Positions 48,673 through 58,409 of a stretch of DNA of 64,000 nt are shown piece by piece. The DNA is taken from assembly GCF_014023275.1 (NCBI RefSeq), contig NZ_CP054698.1, positions 4,464,001 through 4,528,000 of the forward strand, read 5' to 3'. Both the position numbers and the translations under genes were made by a program. Under the pieces are notes generated by a model, which worked only from the letters and a program-made list of their open reading frames with translations, searched no databases and was not told the origin of the DNA. Numbering within the stretch: position 1 is the first letter of the stretch; each line of letters opens with the position of its first letter. This DNA comes from Nostoc edaphicum CCNP1411. GTDB lineage: Bacteria; Cyanobacteriota; Cyanobacteriia; Cyanobacteriales; Nostocaceae.

Positions 48673-49618
48673 GGATGGGCGGACTCTGACTTAGGTTACG
48701 AAAGTTTACATATCCTATACTCATTTTAAGATAACCCTGTGCCAGCGCAAAGTTTTCATAAGGTAATCCCATTTTTATGAGCCTAGGGGTGATAATTAAG
48801 GTTGACAATGGGTTTGTCAATAAGTAATTGTGCTTAATTTTTGAGAACTCAGATTTTAAACTAACTTAAAACATAAATTTTCAGTATGTGGGAATAAATA
48901 TCAGATTAAATTGTATTAAGTAGTTTCTCATCTCACCTTTACCGCCACAGTTCAAAACAAAAGTTAAGTAACATTACTTATTGACAAAAGACATGCAATT
49001 TAAATTTTTTGCCAATGAGTAAGGCTAAATTTTTTCAGATTGAGTCATAGCTCTTCAAAAAATTTGAAATTTAGCAGCCGATTGGGCTTCAAATTCAGGG
49101 TCGTTGTGTTACGCTAAAATGTAGGAATTTTAAATTTTTCAGATATTCACACCCCAAAAGTTAAGTCAGCTACTAGTTGATTTTACTGAGTTGGTATTGT
49201 GAGTCTAAAATAAATATTCGTCGGTAAGATTAAGGGAATAAATTCTTTAATTTTTCCTACGGTACGCGAAACTCCTGGTTTGGAGCTATGTGATATCCCT
49301 ATGGGAAGCTGCTACACGTCTTCAGCGCACGTTGAGCGCAAGCATTGCTCTTTTCACAGCAGTTTTAGCAGCAATAAAGCAGATCAAGTAGACCGCTGAG
49401 AATCGTAGTTTTAGATTGCTAAACGGCAAGCTAACTGCTGTGGGATCTATGGTCTGCAAGAAGTCGCATCAGACAATAAATTCTTTGTCCGTAGAGAATT
49501 TTATCTCTATAGGTAATTTTACCATAGGAAACTACAGCCATCAAGAATGCACTTGATTGGCTGAGGTTCTACTAATTTATGGAATTTTATATTCGTTTAG
49601 AAGGGTGCTAGTAGAACA
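48673..49618. other. Long spacer between murI and sds with a possible structured RNA
   Basis: About 950 bases with no supported gene until the 57-codon frame at 49619. The first part is AT-rich. Between 49253 and 49531 there are complementary arms (TTTCCTACGGTA and TACCATAGGAAA) with several nested hairpins, such as CTCCTGGTTTGGAG, suggesting a structured RNA or a decayed repeat element. No match to known RNA families was recognised. Confidence 0.4.
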
Positions 49619-49792
49619 ATGATTTACGGAAGTATACCTATGATGATTTTTATTTTAGCGTCTGGATATTTGTTCACAGTCTACCTGTTATTAGCACTGG
49701 CGAAGCGAACTGGTACAAAGACTGTTCCTACAAGTTTCCCTTCATCTGCTAAGGGAAAACACAAGCAGGAGATATCAGTTAATAGTCAATAG
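49619..49792 (+). CDS. Small single-span membrane protein (57 residues)
   Basis: ATG 49619 to TAG 49792. The product begins MIYGSIPMMIFILASGYLFT, continues VYLLLALAKRTG and ends in a basic, polar tail. One strong hydrophobic helix (about residues 7-28) followed by Lys/Arg obeys the positive-inside rule. The opposite strand holds murI and sds, so this would be an independent gene. Ribosome site weak (AGAAGGG 13 bases upstream). No family recognised. Confidence 0.45.
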   Translation: MIYGSIPMMIFILASGYLFTVYLLLALAKRTGTKTVPTSFPSSAKGKHKQEISVNSQ

Positions 49793-49858
49793 TCATTTGT
49801 CCTTCGTCCTTGGTCATTTGTTTTGATTAAAAGATTAAGGACTAAGGACAAATTAGTT

Positions 49859-50725
49859 TTATTGGAGTTTGGAAATAGCGGTATCAGTGAAGCAAACCTC
49901 TTCAACCATTGGGGTATAGCCTAGCCACTGCACTCCTGACTGGGAAAACTGTTGTGGACAACCGCTGACGGCGAAGCGAGTTGGTAGTGGTAAGTGAGTA
50001 TTTTTTAAGCCTAGTAAGTCTAGCTCTTGGGCACAAGCTGCCACAACGTGAACAGCTGGATCAACTAACTGGACTTGAGAGGGGAGGAGCGATCGCAGTA
50101 CTGGTGTAAGGTGGGGATAATGGGTACAGCCGTGGACTAAGGTATCAATTTCCTGCTCCAATAAAGGCTCTAAGTAGGCTCGTGCTACTTCCGCAGTGTA
50201 AGGGTCGTGAATGCGATTTTGCTCAATCAGTGGTACAAACTCTGGACATCCAACTTGCCAGACTTGGACATCAGGAGCAATTTCGAGTATGGCGTGCTTA
50301 TAAGCATTACTCTTAGCTGTGGCTGGAGTGGCAATTACACCAATCCGCTTTCCTAGCTGCACCGCCGCTCTTGCACCCGGTAAAATTACTCCTAAAATGG
50401 GTATGCTGAATTCTTGACGCACGGTTTCTAAGGCTAGGGCAGAACTAGTGTTGCAAGCCATAATCACCATTTTTACCTGCTGCTGTTGTAACCAGGTAAT
50501 AATTTCACGCGTAAATCGTAAGATTTCTGCTTGTGAACGAATTCCGTAAGGAAGTCTAGCTGTATCCCCAAAATAAATAATTGATTCATTGGGGAGTTGC
50601 CGATATAGTTGTCGCAATACCGTTAGCCCACCCACACCACTATCAAAGATGCCAATTGGGGCACGTTGGGGTTCTTGCTCAGAAAAATCGTCAAGATTCC
50701 CTTCAAAAATGGAAGATGAATACAC
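49859..50725 (-). CDS. murI: Glutamate racemase
   Basis: Makes D-glutamate for peptidoglycan. The 288 residues show GIFDSGVGGLTVLRQL (about 24-39), FGDTARLPYG (about 56-65), the first catalytic cysteine in MACNTSSALA (about 91-100) and the second in VHGCTHYPHL (about 205-214). It lies directly downstream of the two amiC genes and upstream of sds on the same strand, so it shares the theme of wall synthesis and remodelling. Confidence 0.97.
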   Translation of the reverse strand: MYSSSIFEGNLDDFSEQEPQRAPIGIFDSGVGGLTVLRQLYRQLPNESIIYFGDTARLPYGIRSQAEILRFTREIITWLQQQQVKMVIMACNTSSALALETVRQEFSIPILGVILPGARAAVQLGKRIGVIATPATAKSNAYKHAILEIAPDVQVWQVGCPEFVPLIEQNRIHDPYTAEVARAYLEPLLEQEIDTLVHGCTHYPHLTPVLRSLLPSQVQLVDPAVHVVAACAQELDLLGLKNTHLPLPTRFAVSGCPQQFSQSGVQWLGYTPMVEEVCFTDTAISKLQ

Positions 50726-50854
50726 AGGCAGATATAAATTTAGGATTTGGGATTTAAAATACAGAATTTAGCAGACAATCTCCAACTTGACCACTAAATT
50801 CTGCAAATAAAAGAAGTTTAAATACCACCTCTTTAATTAGTAATTTGTACTATA

Positions 50855-52756
50855 TTACCTCTGCTTTAAGTATTTTAGGATGCCACTAGCGATCGCTTCT
50901 GCCATACGATTTTGATACTCTGGTGTTCCCAATCTGGGGTTATCCTCGTAACCACTCATGTAGCCTGTTTCCACTAAAATCGAAGGCATGGAGCTTTTCC
51001 TGAGAACGTAGAATCTAGCTTTGCGGGTTCCTCGGTCTTTGATAGTACCGATGTTCTGGAGAATAGAATTGCGAACTGCTTCAGCCAGAGCATAACCACT
51101 TTCGTAATAATAGACTTCTAAACCATTCACACTTGGACGACCATCAACCGAATTAGCGTGAATGCTGACAAACAAAGTCGCGTTAACTCGCTCGGCGATA
51201 TTTACCCGTCCCTGAAGTTCTACGAAAAAGTCAGCATCCCGCGTGAGTATCGCTTGTACACCATTTTGCTCTAAAATTGCTGCTACCCTTCTACCAATAG
51301 GTAAGACTACATCCTTTTCTAAGAGTCCACCCAGACCAGGGGCACCTGAGTCTTTGCCACCATGTCCTGGGTCAATCACTACTAGCAATTTTCCTCTGGG
51401 AACCGAGGGGCGTGGCTGAGAAGTGGGACGGGGATTATCTGTGGGGTTTGGGAATTGACCTTGGTTTGACGATGGTAGGGGAGGTAAAGTAATGGGCGGT
51501 GTGATACTACTACTAGAGCGTTGTAATTGTAGAGCTAAAAGCTGGTCGCCAACCTGGTTGAGTTCTCCAATTTGCACTCCGGCTGCTGGTTGAACCAAGA
51601 CGTTGACAATATTTGGTTCTTGTGGTTTGAGGCGGACTCGCAAAATAGGGCTATTAGGATTAAAAGTAGGGCCTGTGACTTTGGGAGCTAACCGAGCATT
51701 GGTGATAGAAATGCGGTACAGACCAGAAGTTCTATCCCAGCCTGCTAAGTAGTCAAATAAAGCTTGGTCGGCTCTAATCAACAGTTGTGTACCATTATTA
51801 GCCAGTTCCACAGACTGAATGGTAGCAGGTGAGGTGTTAGAAGGTGCTACGGGGCGTGGACTGTTACTTCCAGGTACTTGAGCAACGCCACGACTGGGTA
51901 GAACTACAAAACCACCAACACTGCTAGTAATTGCTCGCCAATTAGGACTATTTTCGCCTACCTCTAAAGTCAAGCGGACAACAGATGGGCTTGTTTGTAG
52001 TTGACTGAACTGAATGCGACTGACACCATAGCGATTAATTGACAAATCGCGTTGCTCTAGACTTGGTGATAAAGTTGCGCCAGCAATGTCAATGTTGATT
52101 GCCTTCTGATCATTGCTACGATTTACCTGAATCTGAGGATTACCACCATTGGTGCGGATGAAAAAGCCATCGCCTGTGACTTGTAAGTTCTCAATTTCAG
52201 TAACCCTGGCGGCAACCATCCCGTTTCTAGGTGAATTGACAGAGCCAGTTGTCACCACATTGTAAATATTTCTTGGGGAGAAGTTTGGTGTAGATGTTCT
52301 TGGTGAGGTGTCTGTGGCTATAACTTCTTCTTGTTGCCCCTCAGTATTTCTTGAGGGTACATTTTCGGCTTCTGGTGTAGGTAATTGCACTGTCCAGCGA
52401 TCGCCTGTTGTGCCCACAAATTGTACTTTTTTGGGGTCTAAAGTGTAACCAGGGCTGATTTCAACGACTATACGCGTTGTCTCTGTATCAAACTGCCCAA
52501 TACGAATAGAGCGAATTCCACCGCCCACTTGTTGGGTTTGCTGCGGACGCCCAAATGTGGTTCCTGGCAAATCAATTACTAGCCGAGTCGGGTTAAAAAT
52601 TAATTGTGCTTGGGGTTGAACATCCCCTAAAGTATTAATTTCCAGCTTGTTTTGATTGGCATCAAAACGCCAAGATTCAAGTCTCGCGGCCATTGCCGGC
52701 GACGACAGCATGAAGATAGTTCCAATAGTACTGGATAGTAACCAGCGTAATTTCAC
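50855..52756 (-). CDS. amiC2: AmiC-type N-acetylmuramoyl-L-alanine amidase (downstream copy)
   Basis: Zinc amidase that cleaves the peptide stem from peptidoglycan; in Nostoc the AmiC enzymes make the septal nanopores used for cell-cell communication. The 633 residues have a signal peptide (LLSSTIGTIFMLSSPAMAA), two AMIN-like domains (about 25-125 and 315-410), a Pro/Ser-rich linker (about 425-450) and an Amidase_3 domain (about 455-633) with zinc ligands in VIDPGHGGKDSG, LEKDVVLP and SIHANS, and the catalytic Glu in VETGYMSG. It is a tandem duplicate of the next gene upstream. Numbered by order in the cluster. Confidence 0.93.
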   Translation of the reverse strand: MKLRWLLSSTIGTIFMLSSPAMAARLESWRFDANQNKLEINTLGDVQPQAQLIFNPTRLVIDLPGTTFGRPQQTQQVGGGIRSIRIGQFDTETTRIVVEISPGYTLDPKKVQFVGTTGDRWTVQLPTPEAENVPSRNTEGQQEEVIATDTSPRTSTPNFSPRNIYNVVTTGSVNSPRNGMVAARVTEIENLQVTGDGFFIRTNGGNPQIQVNRSNDQKAINIDIAGATLSPSLEQRDLSINRYGVSRIQFSQLQTSPSVVRLTLEVGENSPNWRAITSSVGGFVVLPSRGVAQVPGSNSPRPVAPSNTSPATIQSVELANNGTQLLIRADQALFDYLAGWDRTSGLYRISITNARLAPKVTGPTFNPNSPILRVRLKPQEPNIVNVLVQPAAGVQIGELNQVGDQLLALQLQRSSSSITPPITLPPLPSSNQGQFPNPTDNPRPTSQPRPSVPRGKLLVVIDPGHGGKDSGAPGLGGLLEKDVVLPIGRRVAAILEQNGVQAILTRDADFFVELQGRVNIAERVNATLFVSIHANSVDGRPSVNGLEVYYYESGYALAEAVRNSILQNIGTIKDRGTRKARFYVLRKSSMPSILVETGYMSGYEDNPRLGTPEYQNRMAEAIASGILKYLKQR

Positions 52757-53152
52757 AGTCTTTTCTCCTGATTCACATTCATGGGAGCCGTCAACATCTC
52801 AACATATTGGCAAATCCTCACACCGTCACCACGCACACTTGAGTTTTGCGCTGTTATTAAGACACAGCTAATGGCGTAAAATATAGCACGCTCCTCTGAT
52901 TTTGCCATGCCATTAGCCGATATAAATTTGACTGCCTATTTTAGGTTCATACCGGACTAACGTCCTGCTATGCGCTTTCACCCCTTGGTGGGTGACACCA
53001 ATCCAAAATCTGCTGACTTGCAAAGCATCAGATGACAATAACAAATAAGGTACTCTTGTCCCGCCGCAAGAATACTTAAATTGTTTTACTACTAAATTGG
53101 ATAAAAATGGTAAAGACTAGATGTATTTACTCAATAATTTCGACTAAATTAC
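52757..53152. other. Spacer between the tandem amiC genes
   Basis: About 400 bases. It holds a possible CATTCATGGGAGCCGTC element that is nearly repeated upstream of the other amiC copy (55091), so it is likely duplicated control sequence. No gene was found. Confidence 0.5.
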
Positions 53153-55069
53153 TTATCTTCTCTTTAGATACTGAAGAATGCCACGAGCGATCGCATCAGC
53201 CATTTGATTTTGGTAAGCCAAGCTTCTGAGTTTAGCGTTATCATCTCGACCGGTCAAATAACCTGTTTCTACGAGAATAGAAGGCATAGAACTTTTTCTG
53301 AGGACAAAAAATCTAGCTCGCCGCACTCCCCTATCTCTGACATTTATACTTTGGAGAATACTGCTATGGACACTGCGAGCTAGACCTAGACCGCTATCGT
53401 AATAATATGTTTCCAGTCCACTGACATCCGAACGACCTGGGCCAACTGCATTAGCATGAATACTAACAAACACATCAGCATTAGCTCGCTCTGCTAATTG
53501 CACCCGTCCTGGAAGGGTAACAAAATAGTCAGAATCCCGCGTCATAACTACTTGTACGCCATTTTGCTGCAAAACCTGAGCTATTCTTTTGCTAATAGGT
53601 AAAATAACATCCTTTTCGCGTAGTCCTCCAAGACCTACTGCACCAGGGTCTTTACCGCCATGTCCAGGGTCAATGAGGACTACCACTCGTCCATTGGTAA
53701 CTCGGCGCTGTGGTTGTGTTGGGGGTTGGGGATTTGGATTGTTTGGGTCTGGGAATGGCCCCCGGTTTGGCGGTGGTAGCGGAGGTAAAGCAAAAGGAGG
53801 TCTTCTGGGGGGGATTGTAACAATTCGACGAGAGCCTTGTATTGGTAGAGCTAAAAGCTGGTCGCCGATTTGCTGGGGTTGTCCAAGTTGTACTCCGCTT
53901 GCTGGTTGAACTAAGACAACGACTGTGTTGGGTTCTTGTGGTTGCAGGCGTACCCGGAGAATGGGGCTATTAGGAGCAAAAGTAGGGCCTGTAACTCTGG
54001 GAGCTAACTTGGCATTGGGAATTGTGACGCGGAACAGACCAGAAGTTCTATCCCAGGCTCCGGTAGCAGATACAGTTTGGTCGGCTCTAATTAGCAGTTG
54101 TGTGCCATTATCAGCCAGTTGTACAGACTCAATTGTTGCTGAGGAGTTGTTAGCAGATACTCTGCTAGGTAAGGAAGGTGGTTCTGACTGATTGTTTGAA
54201 TTACTGCTTTCAGGTAATCTGACAATGCGACTAGGCAGAACTACCAAACCACCGCCGTTACTATTACTTACTCGCCAGTCTGGACTATTTTTATCTACCC
54301 GCAAAGTCAGGCGAACGCCAGGAGGTTGGGTTTGTAGTCGGGTGAATTCGACGCGGCTAACACCATGCTTGTTCACCGGTATATTATTTTGCTGCGCCAG
54401 ACGTGGTGATAAAGATGCGCCAGAGATATCTATGAAGATGGTAGCGCGATCGCGGCTGCGAATTACCTGAATCGGAGGATTACTACCACTGGTGCGGATG
54501 AACAACCCATCGCCTGTTACTTGTAAGCTCTCAATTTGAGTCGCCCCTCGTGTAGTAGTGGCAACTCTTGAAATACTAGGTTGCGGCTCAGAGTCTGGGG
54601 TAACAACAGTGTAAGCACTTCTGGGAGATGAGGTCGGAGATGAGGTGGGAGATGAGGTCGGAGATGAAGCTACTCTCTCGATTTCTGGCTTAGGTAATTG
54701 CACCGTCCAGCGATCGCCAGTTGTACCCACAAATTGCACTCGTTTGGGGTCTAAAGTATAACCAGGAGTTAGTTCGACAACTATGCGTGTTGTTTCTGTA
54801 TCAAACTGCCCAACACGTATTGAGCGAATTCCACCACCCACTTGTTGGGTTAACTGCGGACGCCCAAATGTGGTTCCTGGCAAATCAATTACTAGCCGAG
54901 TCGGGTTGAAAATTAGTTGTGCCTGGGGTTGAACTGCTCCCACAGTATTAATTTCCAGCCTGTTTTGATTGGCATCAAAGCGCCAAGATTCAAGTCTCGC
55001 AGCCATTGCTGGCGACGACAGCATGAAGATAGTTCCAATAGTGCTGGGTAGTAACCAGTGTAATTTCAC
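53153..55069 (-). CDS. amiC1: AmiC-type N-acetylmuramoyl-L-alanine amidase (upstream copy)
   Basis: Same build as its downstream neighbour, 638 residues: signal peptide (PSTIGTIFMLSSPAMAA), AMIN-type domains at about 25-125 and 320-415, a Pro-rich linker (about 425-465, many PP and NP pairs) and the C-terminal Amidase_3 zinc domain (VLIDPGHGGKDPG, LREKDVILP, SIHANAVG, VETGYLTG). It differs by a tetrapeptide repeat, SSPT, after the first AMIN domain, encoded by four 12-bp units at 54624-54671. It is the first gene of the amiC1-amiC2-murI-sds series. Confidence 0.93.
   Translation of the reverse strand: MKLHWLLPSTIGTIFMLSSPAMAARLESWRFDANQNRLEINTVGAVQPQAQLIFNPTRLVIDLPGTTFGRPQLTQQVGGGIRSIRVGQFDTETTRIVVELTPGYTLDPKRVQFVGTTGDRWTVQLPKPEIERVASSPTSSPTSSPTSSPRSAYTVVTPDSEPQPSISRVATTTRGATQIESLQVTGDGLFIRTSGSNPPIQVIRSRDRATIFIDISGASLSPRLAQQNNIPVNKHGVSRVEFTRLQTQPPGVRLTLRVDKNSPDWRVSNSNGGGLVVLPSRIVRLPESSNSNNQSEPPSLPSRVSANNSSATIESVQLADNGTQLLIRADQTVSATGAWDRTSGLFRVTIPNAKLAPRVTGPTFAPNSPILRVRLQPQEPNTVVVLVQPASGVQLGQPQQIGDQLLALPIQGSRRIVTIPPRRPPFALPPLPPPNRGPFPDPNNPNPQPPTQPQRRVTNGRVVVLIDPGHGGKDPGAVGLGGLREKDVILPISKRIAQVLQQNGVQVVMTRDSDYFVTLPGRVQLAERANADVFVSIHANAVGPGRSDVSGLETYYYDSGLGLARSVHSSILQSINVRDRGVRRARFFVLRKSSMPSILVETGYLTGRDDNAKLRSLAYQNQMADAIARGILQYLKRR
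54624..54671 (-). repeat. Four 12-bp tandem repeats in amiC1
   Basis: Four head-to-tail copies of GGAGATGAGGTC (one T/G and several changes in the last copy) encode SSPT on the minus strand. They lie in the linker after the first AMIN domain and are absent from amiC2, so they can change length by slippage without a frameshift. Confidence 0.85.
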
Positions 55070-55744
55070 AGTCCTTTCTCCTAATTCACGTTCATGGGAG
55101 CCGTCAATATCTCAACTCATTGGTAAATCATCACATCGTCACCACCTAAACTTGACCTATGATGCCTTATCTTGATTTTTAAGCTGCTACTAGAGGGCTT
55201 TTCAAGTAATAGAACTACAACACTCACTACTCTCCGTCTCAGTTGTGGTCTAAATAACTGAAAACTTCTGTAAGACCACTTAAAATCAGTTATCAGGTTT
55301 CGTATTGGTTCTAAATCCCCAATATGAAATCTTCCACCTTTAGAGGTAGGAATTGTCACTCCCAAGTAAGCTAGAAAACAAATAATTGATAACCGTTCAC
55401 TGATAACTGTTTTTTGTTTTTTGCCATCAATGCACTAAGTAAATAATTCCCATTACTGTCAGATGATTTAGCAAGATTTATGGGTTTACTCCCCAATTAC
55501 CTGGAAAATATTCAGATAAAGGCATACAAGCCAAGGGAGACTAGAAATAAATAACATTCCGAATGCTGGTAGAAATTATAAACAGACGATTATTCTACAA
55601 TCACACGGGACGGAAATTTGAGGAGAGAAGTTTCCACTACACAATTGCAACATCTTCAAAGCACAGTGATAGTACTGAATTCAGAGTCCTGAGTTCTGAG
55701 CGAAAATTACTCAGAACTCAGTAAGAATTTACCCAAGACTTTGA
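55070..55744. other. Spacer upstream of amiC1
   Basis: About 675 bases between the amiC1 start and the antiporter 3' end. It includes the shared CACGTTCATGGGAGCCGTC word upstream of amiC1, GAGTTCTGAGCGAAAATTAC/AGAACTCAG complementary words near 55680-55720, and otherwise AT-rich sequence. No gene was supported. Confidence 0.5.
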
Positions 55745-57223
55745 TTAACGATCGCTAGATTCTGGGGTTATTTCCGAATTGCCACTATCATTTGATGCTG
55801 GCACTTTTAACTGAGGTGGTTCAATTACCAACGAAGTCCCAGAAGAACCGTCTAAAACTAGTTGCTCTGAGCCTGCGTCCACAGCTTTTGGGTCTGGAAA
55901 TACAAATCGTAACAAGGGAGGAGCTAAAAAGGTTGTCAAGATAACCATCATAATAATTGCTGCCCCTAATGGTTTTGAGAGAGCGCCACTGGCTGCGCCG
56001 ACACCAGCAAACACTAATCCAACTTCCCCTCTGGGAATCATCCCCACACCGATCGCTAAACGGTTAATTCCTGGTTGACCAAACACGCTTAAACCTGTGA
56101 TCACTTTACCGAGAATGGCTACTATGATCAGGAAACTTGCCATAATTAGACCTTCCCGATTATCGGGAATTGCTGGGTTTAGAACTCCCAAATCGGTTTT
56201 TGCCCCAACAGTCACAAAGAAAATTGGCACTAACATATCAGCAATGGGACAGACTTGCCTTTGCAGTTCTTTGCGCTTGTCTGTCTCCTCTAGGACTAAA
56301 CCCGCTGCAAAAGCTCCCAGAATTGCTTCTAAGTGGATGACGGCGGCAAGGTATGCCATAGCAAAGGCAAAGATGAATGCTGGTATTACCAGTCCACCGC
56401 GTGTTTTGAGTTTATCAGCGATCGCCACAAAGGACTTATTGAAAACATTACCTAGTAGGATTGCTCCCAAAATAAAACCAGTGGCGCTGATAATCAAATA
56501 AATTACTTTGGTGACATCCACCACGCCATCTTTAGCTAGGCTGGCAACTACCGCTAAAACGATGATTCCTAGTACATCGTCAATTACAGCAGCACCCAAA
56601 ATAATCTGCCCTTCTCTAGAATTGAGTCGCCCCAACTCTGACAGCACTTTGGAAGTAATCCCAATACTAGTAGCAGTCAAAGCCGCCCCTGCAAAAATTG
56701 CGGGTACAGCTCCAATCCCAAACAAAGTCATTAGTCCCACAGTCCCAGCGGCAAAGGGTACTACTACCCCCACTATTGCTACAACAGTGGCTTGGATACC
56801 AACTGCCATTAAGTCTTTTAAATTCGACTCCAAGCCGATTTCAAACAGCAGGATGATTACACCCAATTCTGCTAAAACGGAAACGACTTCAGACTGAGCG
56901 GCAAATACCGCTGGTGTGGCTTCAGGCGTTAAACCACCAGTAGTTTGAAGGAAGGACATGATCAAAGAGCTAGAACTGTCTGTGCTGCCTTCTGGAAATA
57001 CCAAAAGGTGGAAAACAGAGATGCCAACTACCACACCACCTACGAGTTCGCCTAAGACAGGCGGTAAACCCACTTGGTTTGATAACTCTCCACCAACTTT
57101 GCTGGCGAGATAAATGACTACTAAGCTTAGTAGCACTGCTGCTACTACCATTGAACTGTCTGCGACTTCTGTTGCGCTAGCCAGCAGAGGAAAAGAAAAG
57201 TTGATTGGATCTAACAAATGCAT
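55745..57223 (-). CDS. Na+/H+ antiporter of the NhaS3/CPA2 type
   Basis: A polytopic membrane protein of 492 residues with about 12 hydrophobic segments. It exchanges Na+ or K+ for H+ in cyanobacterial plasma or thylakoid membranes. The ion-binding aspartate pair is visible in AAVIDDVLGIIVLA (about 225-238). The GLPPVLGELVGGVVVG start (about 52-67) and ELGVIILLFEIGLESNL (about 119-135) are typical of NhaS3-like CPA2 proteins. The C-terminal 35 residues are Ser/Pro-rich and soluble. It reads toward the amiC cluster on the same strand but is probably independent. Confidence 0.93.
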   Translation of the reverse strand: MHLLDPINFSFPLLASATEVADSSMVVAAVLLSLVVIYLASKVGGELSNQVGLPPVLGELVGGVVVGISVFHLLVFPEGSTDSSSSLIMSFLQTTGGLTPEATPAVFAAQSEVVSVLAELGVIILLFEIGLESNLKDLMAVGIQATVVAIVGVVVPFAAGTVGLMTLFGIGAVPAIFAGAALTATSIGITSKVLSELGRLNSREGQIILGAAVIDDVLGIIVLAVVASLAKDGVVDVTKVIYLIISATGFILGAILLGNVFNKSFVAIADKLKTRGGLVIPAFIFAFAMAYLAAVIHLEAILGAFAAGLVLEETDKRKELQRQVCPIADMLVPIFFVTVGAKTDLGVLNPAIPDNREGLIMASFLIIVAILGKVITGLSVFGQPGINRLAIGVGMIPRGEVGLVFAGVGAASGALSKPLGAAIIMMVILTTFLAPPLLRFVFPDPKAVDAGSEQLVLDGSSGTSLVIEPPQLKVPASNDSGNSEITPESSDR

Positions 57224-57608
57224 TAGGTTCTCTGAAAATCCTTCTCTTTGATTTTGACGCGTTTCTGAAAAACGTCTATCTGTGGAGATGCAATTTGCAG
57301 TTTACATAAATTAATTTGTGCCATTTGTCAAATCAATCAAGCGCTACCTTTCCGGTTCAGATTTCAGCAGCCAATACGCCACAACAAAATCTCTAAAAAA
57401 GCTAGTGTAATTTTTTTAGTTTCAAAAAATGTAACCGTTTCAGCTTTTGACGATCGCAGTGTCAAAGTAAGAACATACAAATCGTATCTAGCGATCGCAC
57501 TTGAGTTGTGAAAAACTTGTGGTAGCTGTTGACTCTCAACGGCCACCAGAAGATTGCTACATACGTTTATTAAAAACATCTGTGGATACTTTGAGGAGTG
57601 CAAATCTT
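57224..57608. other. Divergent spacer between antiporter and SIMPL gene
   Basis: About 385 bases containing GACGATCGC and GCGATCGC HIP1-type words near 57450 and 57491 and AT-rich flanks. No RNA or short gene was recognised. Confidence 0.5.
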
Positions 57609-58349
57609 ATGACTAGAGCCGCTTTAACCGGTTCTCAGTTTCCATCTGGAAACTTGTGGAAAATACTGCCTTTAGCCTTGCTAGTATGTGTAACTTTGAC
57701 ACTGCCCGCGTTGGCACAAGAAAAAGAGAAATTGTGGCGAACCCTTAGTGTCAGTGGTCGCGGAGTAGAAACAATTCCTACAACCCTGGCGCAAGTTAGT
57801 TTAGGAGTGGAGATTCAGGGGAAAACAGCACAGGAGGTACAGCAAGAAGCCGCTCGGAGGTCGTCGGCTGTAGTTGCGTTCCTCAAGAGCAAAAATGTCG
57901 AAAAATTACAAACTACTGGTATCCGGCTCAACCCAGTTTATAGCTACACCGATAATGTGCAGAAGATTACAGGTTATGCTGCCAACAACACCGTGAGTTT
58001 TAGCATTCCTGTTGAGCAAGCTGGGACATTATTGGATGATGCAGTGAAAGCGGGTGCGACACAAATTAACGGTATTAGTTTTGTTGCGAATGATGAAGCG
58101 ATCGCGGCTGCTCAAAAACAAGCTTTAAAAGAAGCTACTCAAGACGCCCAGCAGCAAGCTGAAGCTGTTTTCAGTGCCTTGGGTTTCAAATCTAAAGAAA
58201 TAGTGAGCATTCAAGTTAATAATGCTACTCCACCTCGACCACCCATGTTTTTACGGGCTGAGGCTGCAAAGTTAGCTGATGCTTCCACCCCTGTTGTTGG
58301 TGGTGAACAGGAAGTAGAAGCATCGGTGACATTGCAAATTAGTTATTAG
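57609..58349 (+). CDS. Secreted SIMPL-domain (DUF541) protein
   Basis: A 246-residue exported protein. ATG 57609 (GAGGAG 10 bases upstream) gives a clear signal peptide, ILPLALLVCVTLTLPALA, cleaved before QEKEK. The mature part is the SIMPL/DUF541 fold: LSVSGRGVETIPTTLAQVSL, GYAANNTVSFSI, INGISFVANDEAIAAAQKQA and the last strand VEASVTLQISY. The family is found in many bacterial envelopes with no agreed biochemical role. The 36 in-frame codons upstream of this start lack homology. Confidence 0.92.
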   Translation: MTRAALTGSQFPSGNLWKILPLALLVCVTLTLPALAQEKEKLWRTLSVSGRGVETIPTTLAQVSLGVEIQGKTAQEVQQEAARRSSAVVAFLKSKNVEKLQTTGIRLNPVYSYTDNVQKITGYAANNTVSFSIPVEQAGTLLDDAVKAGATQINGISFVANDEAIAAAQKQALKEATQDAQQQAEAVFSALGFKSKEIVSIQVNNATPPRPPMFLRAEAAKLADASTPVVGGEQEVEASVTLQISY

Positions 58350-58409
58350 TCATTTGTCATTAGTCCTTTGTCCTTTGTCAGGACAAGGGACTAAATAAGC
58401 AATGCTCAA
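58350..58409. repeat. GTCATTAGTCCTTTG repeat between convergent genes
   Basis: CATTTGTCATTAGTCCTTTG words followed by complementary GGACAAGGGACTAAA, in the convergent gap between the SIMPL gene and ssb. The inverted arms may serve as a bidirectional terminator. Confidence 0.6.

Noticed and set aside
53589..54470. Long plus-strand frames opposite amiC1
   Set aside because: They arise from the Pro/Ser-rich linker codons read on the other strand; the minus-strand amidase is unambiguous.
56097..56897. Two long plus-strand frames (134 and 129 codons) opposite the antiporter gene
   Set aside because: They are mirror frames of a strongly conserved membrane protein; Ser/Thr/Pro-rich translations with no homology.
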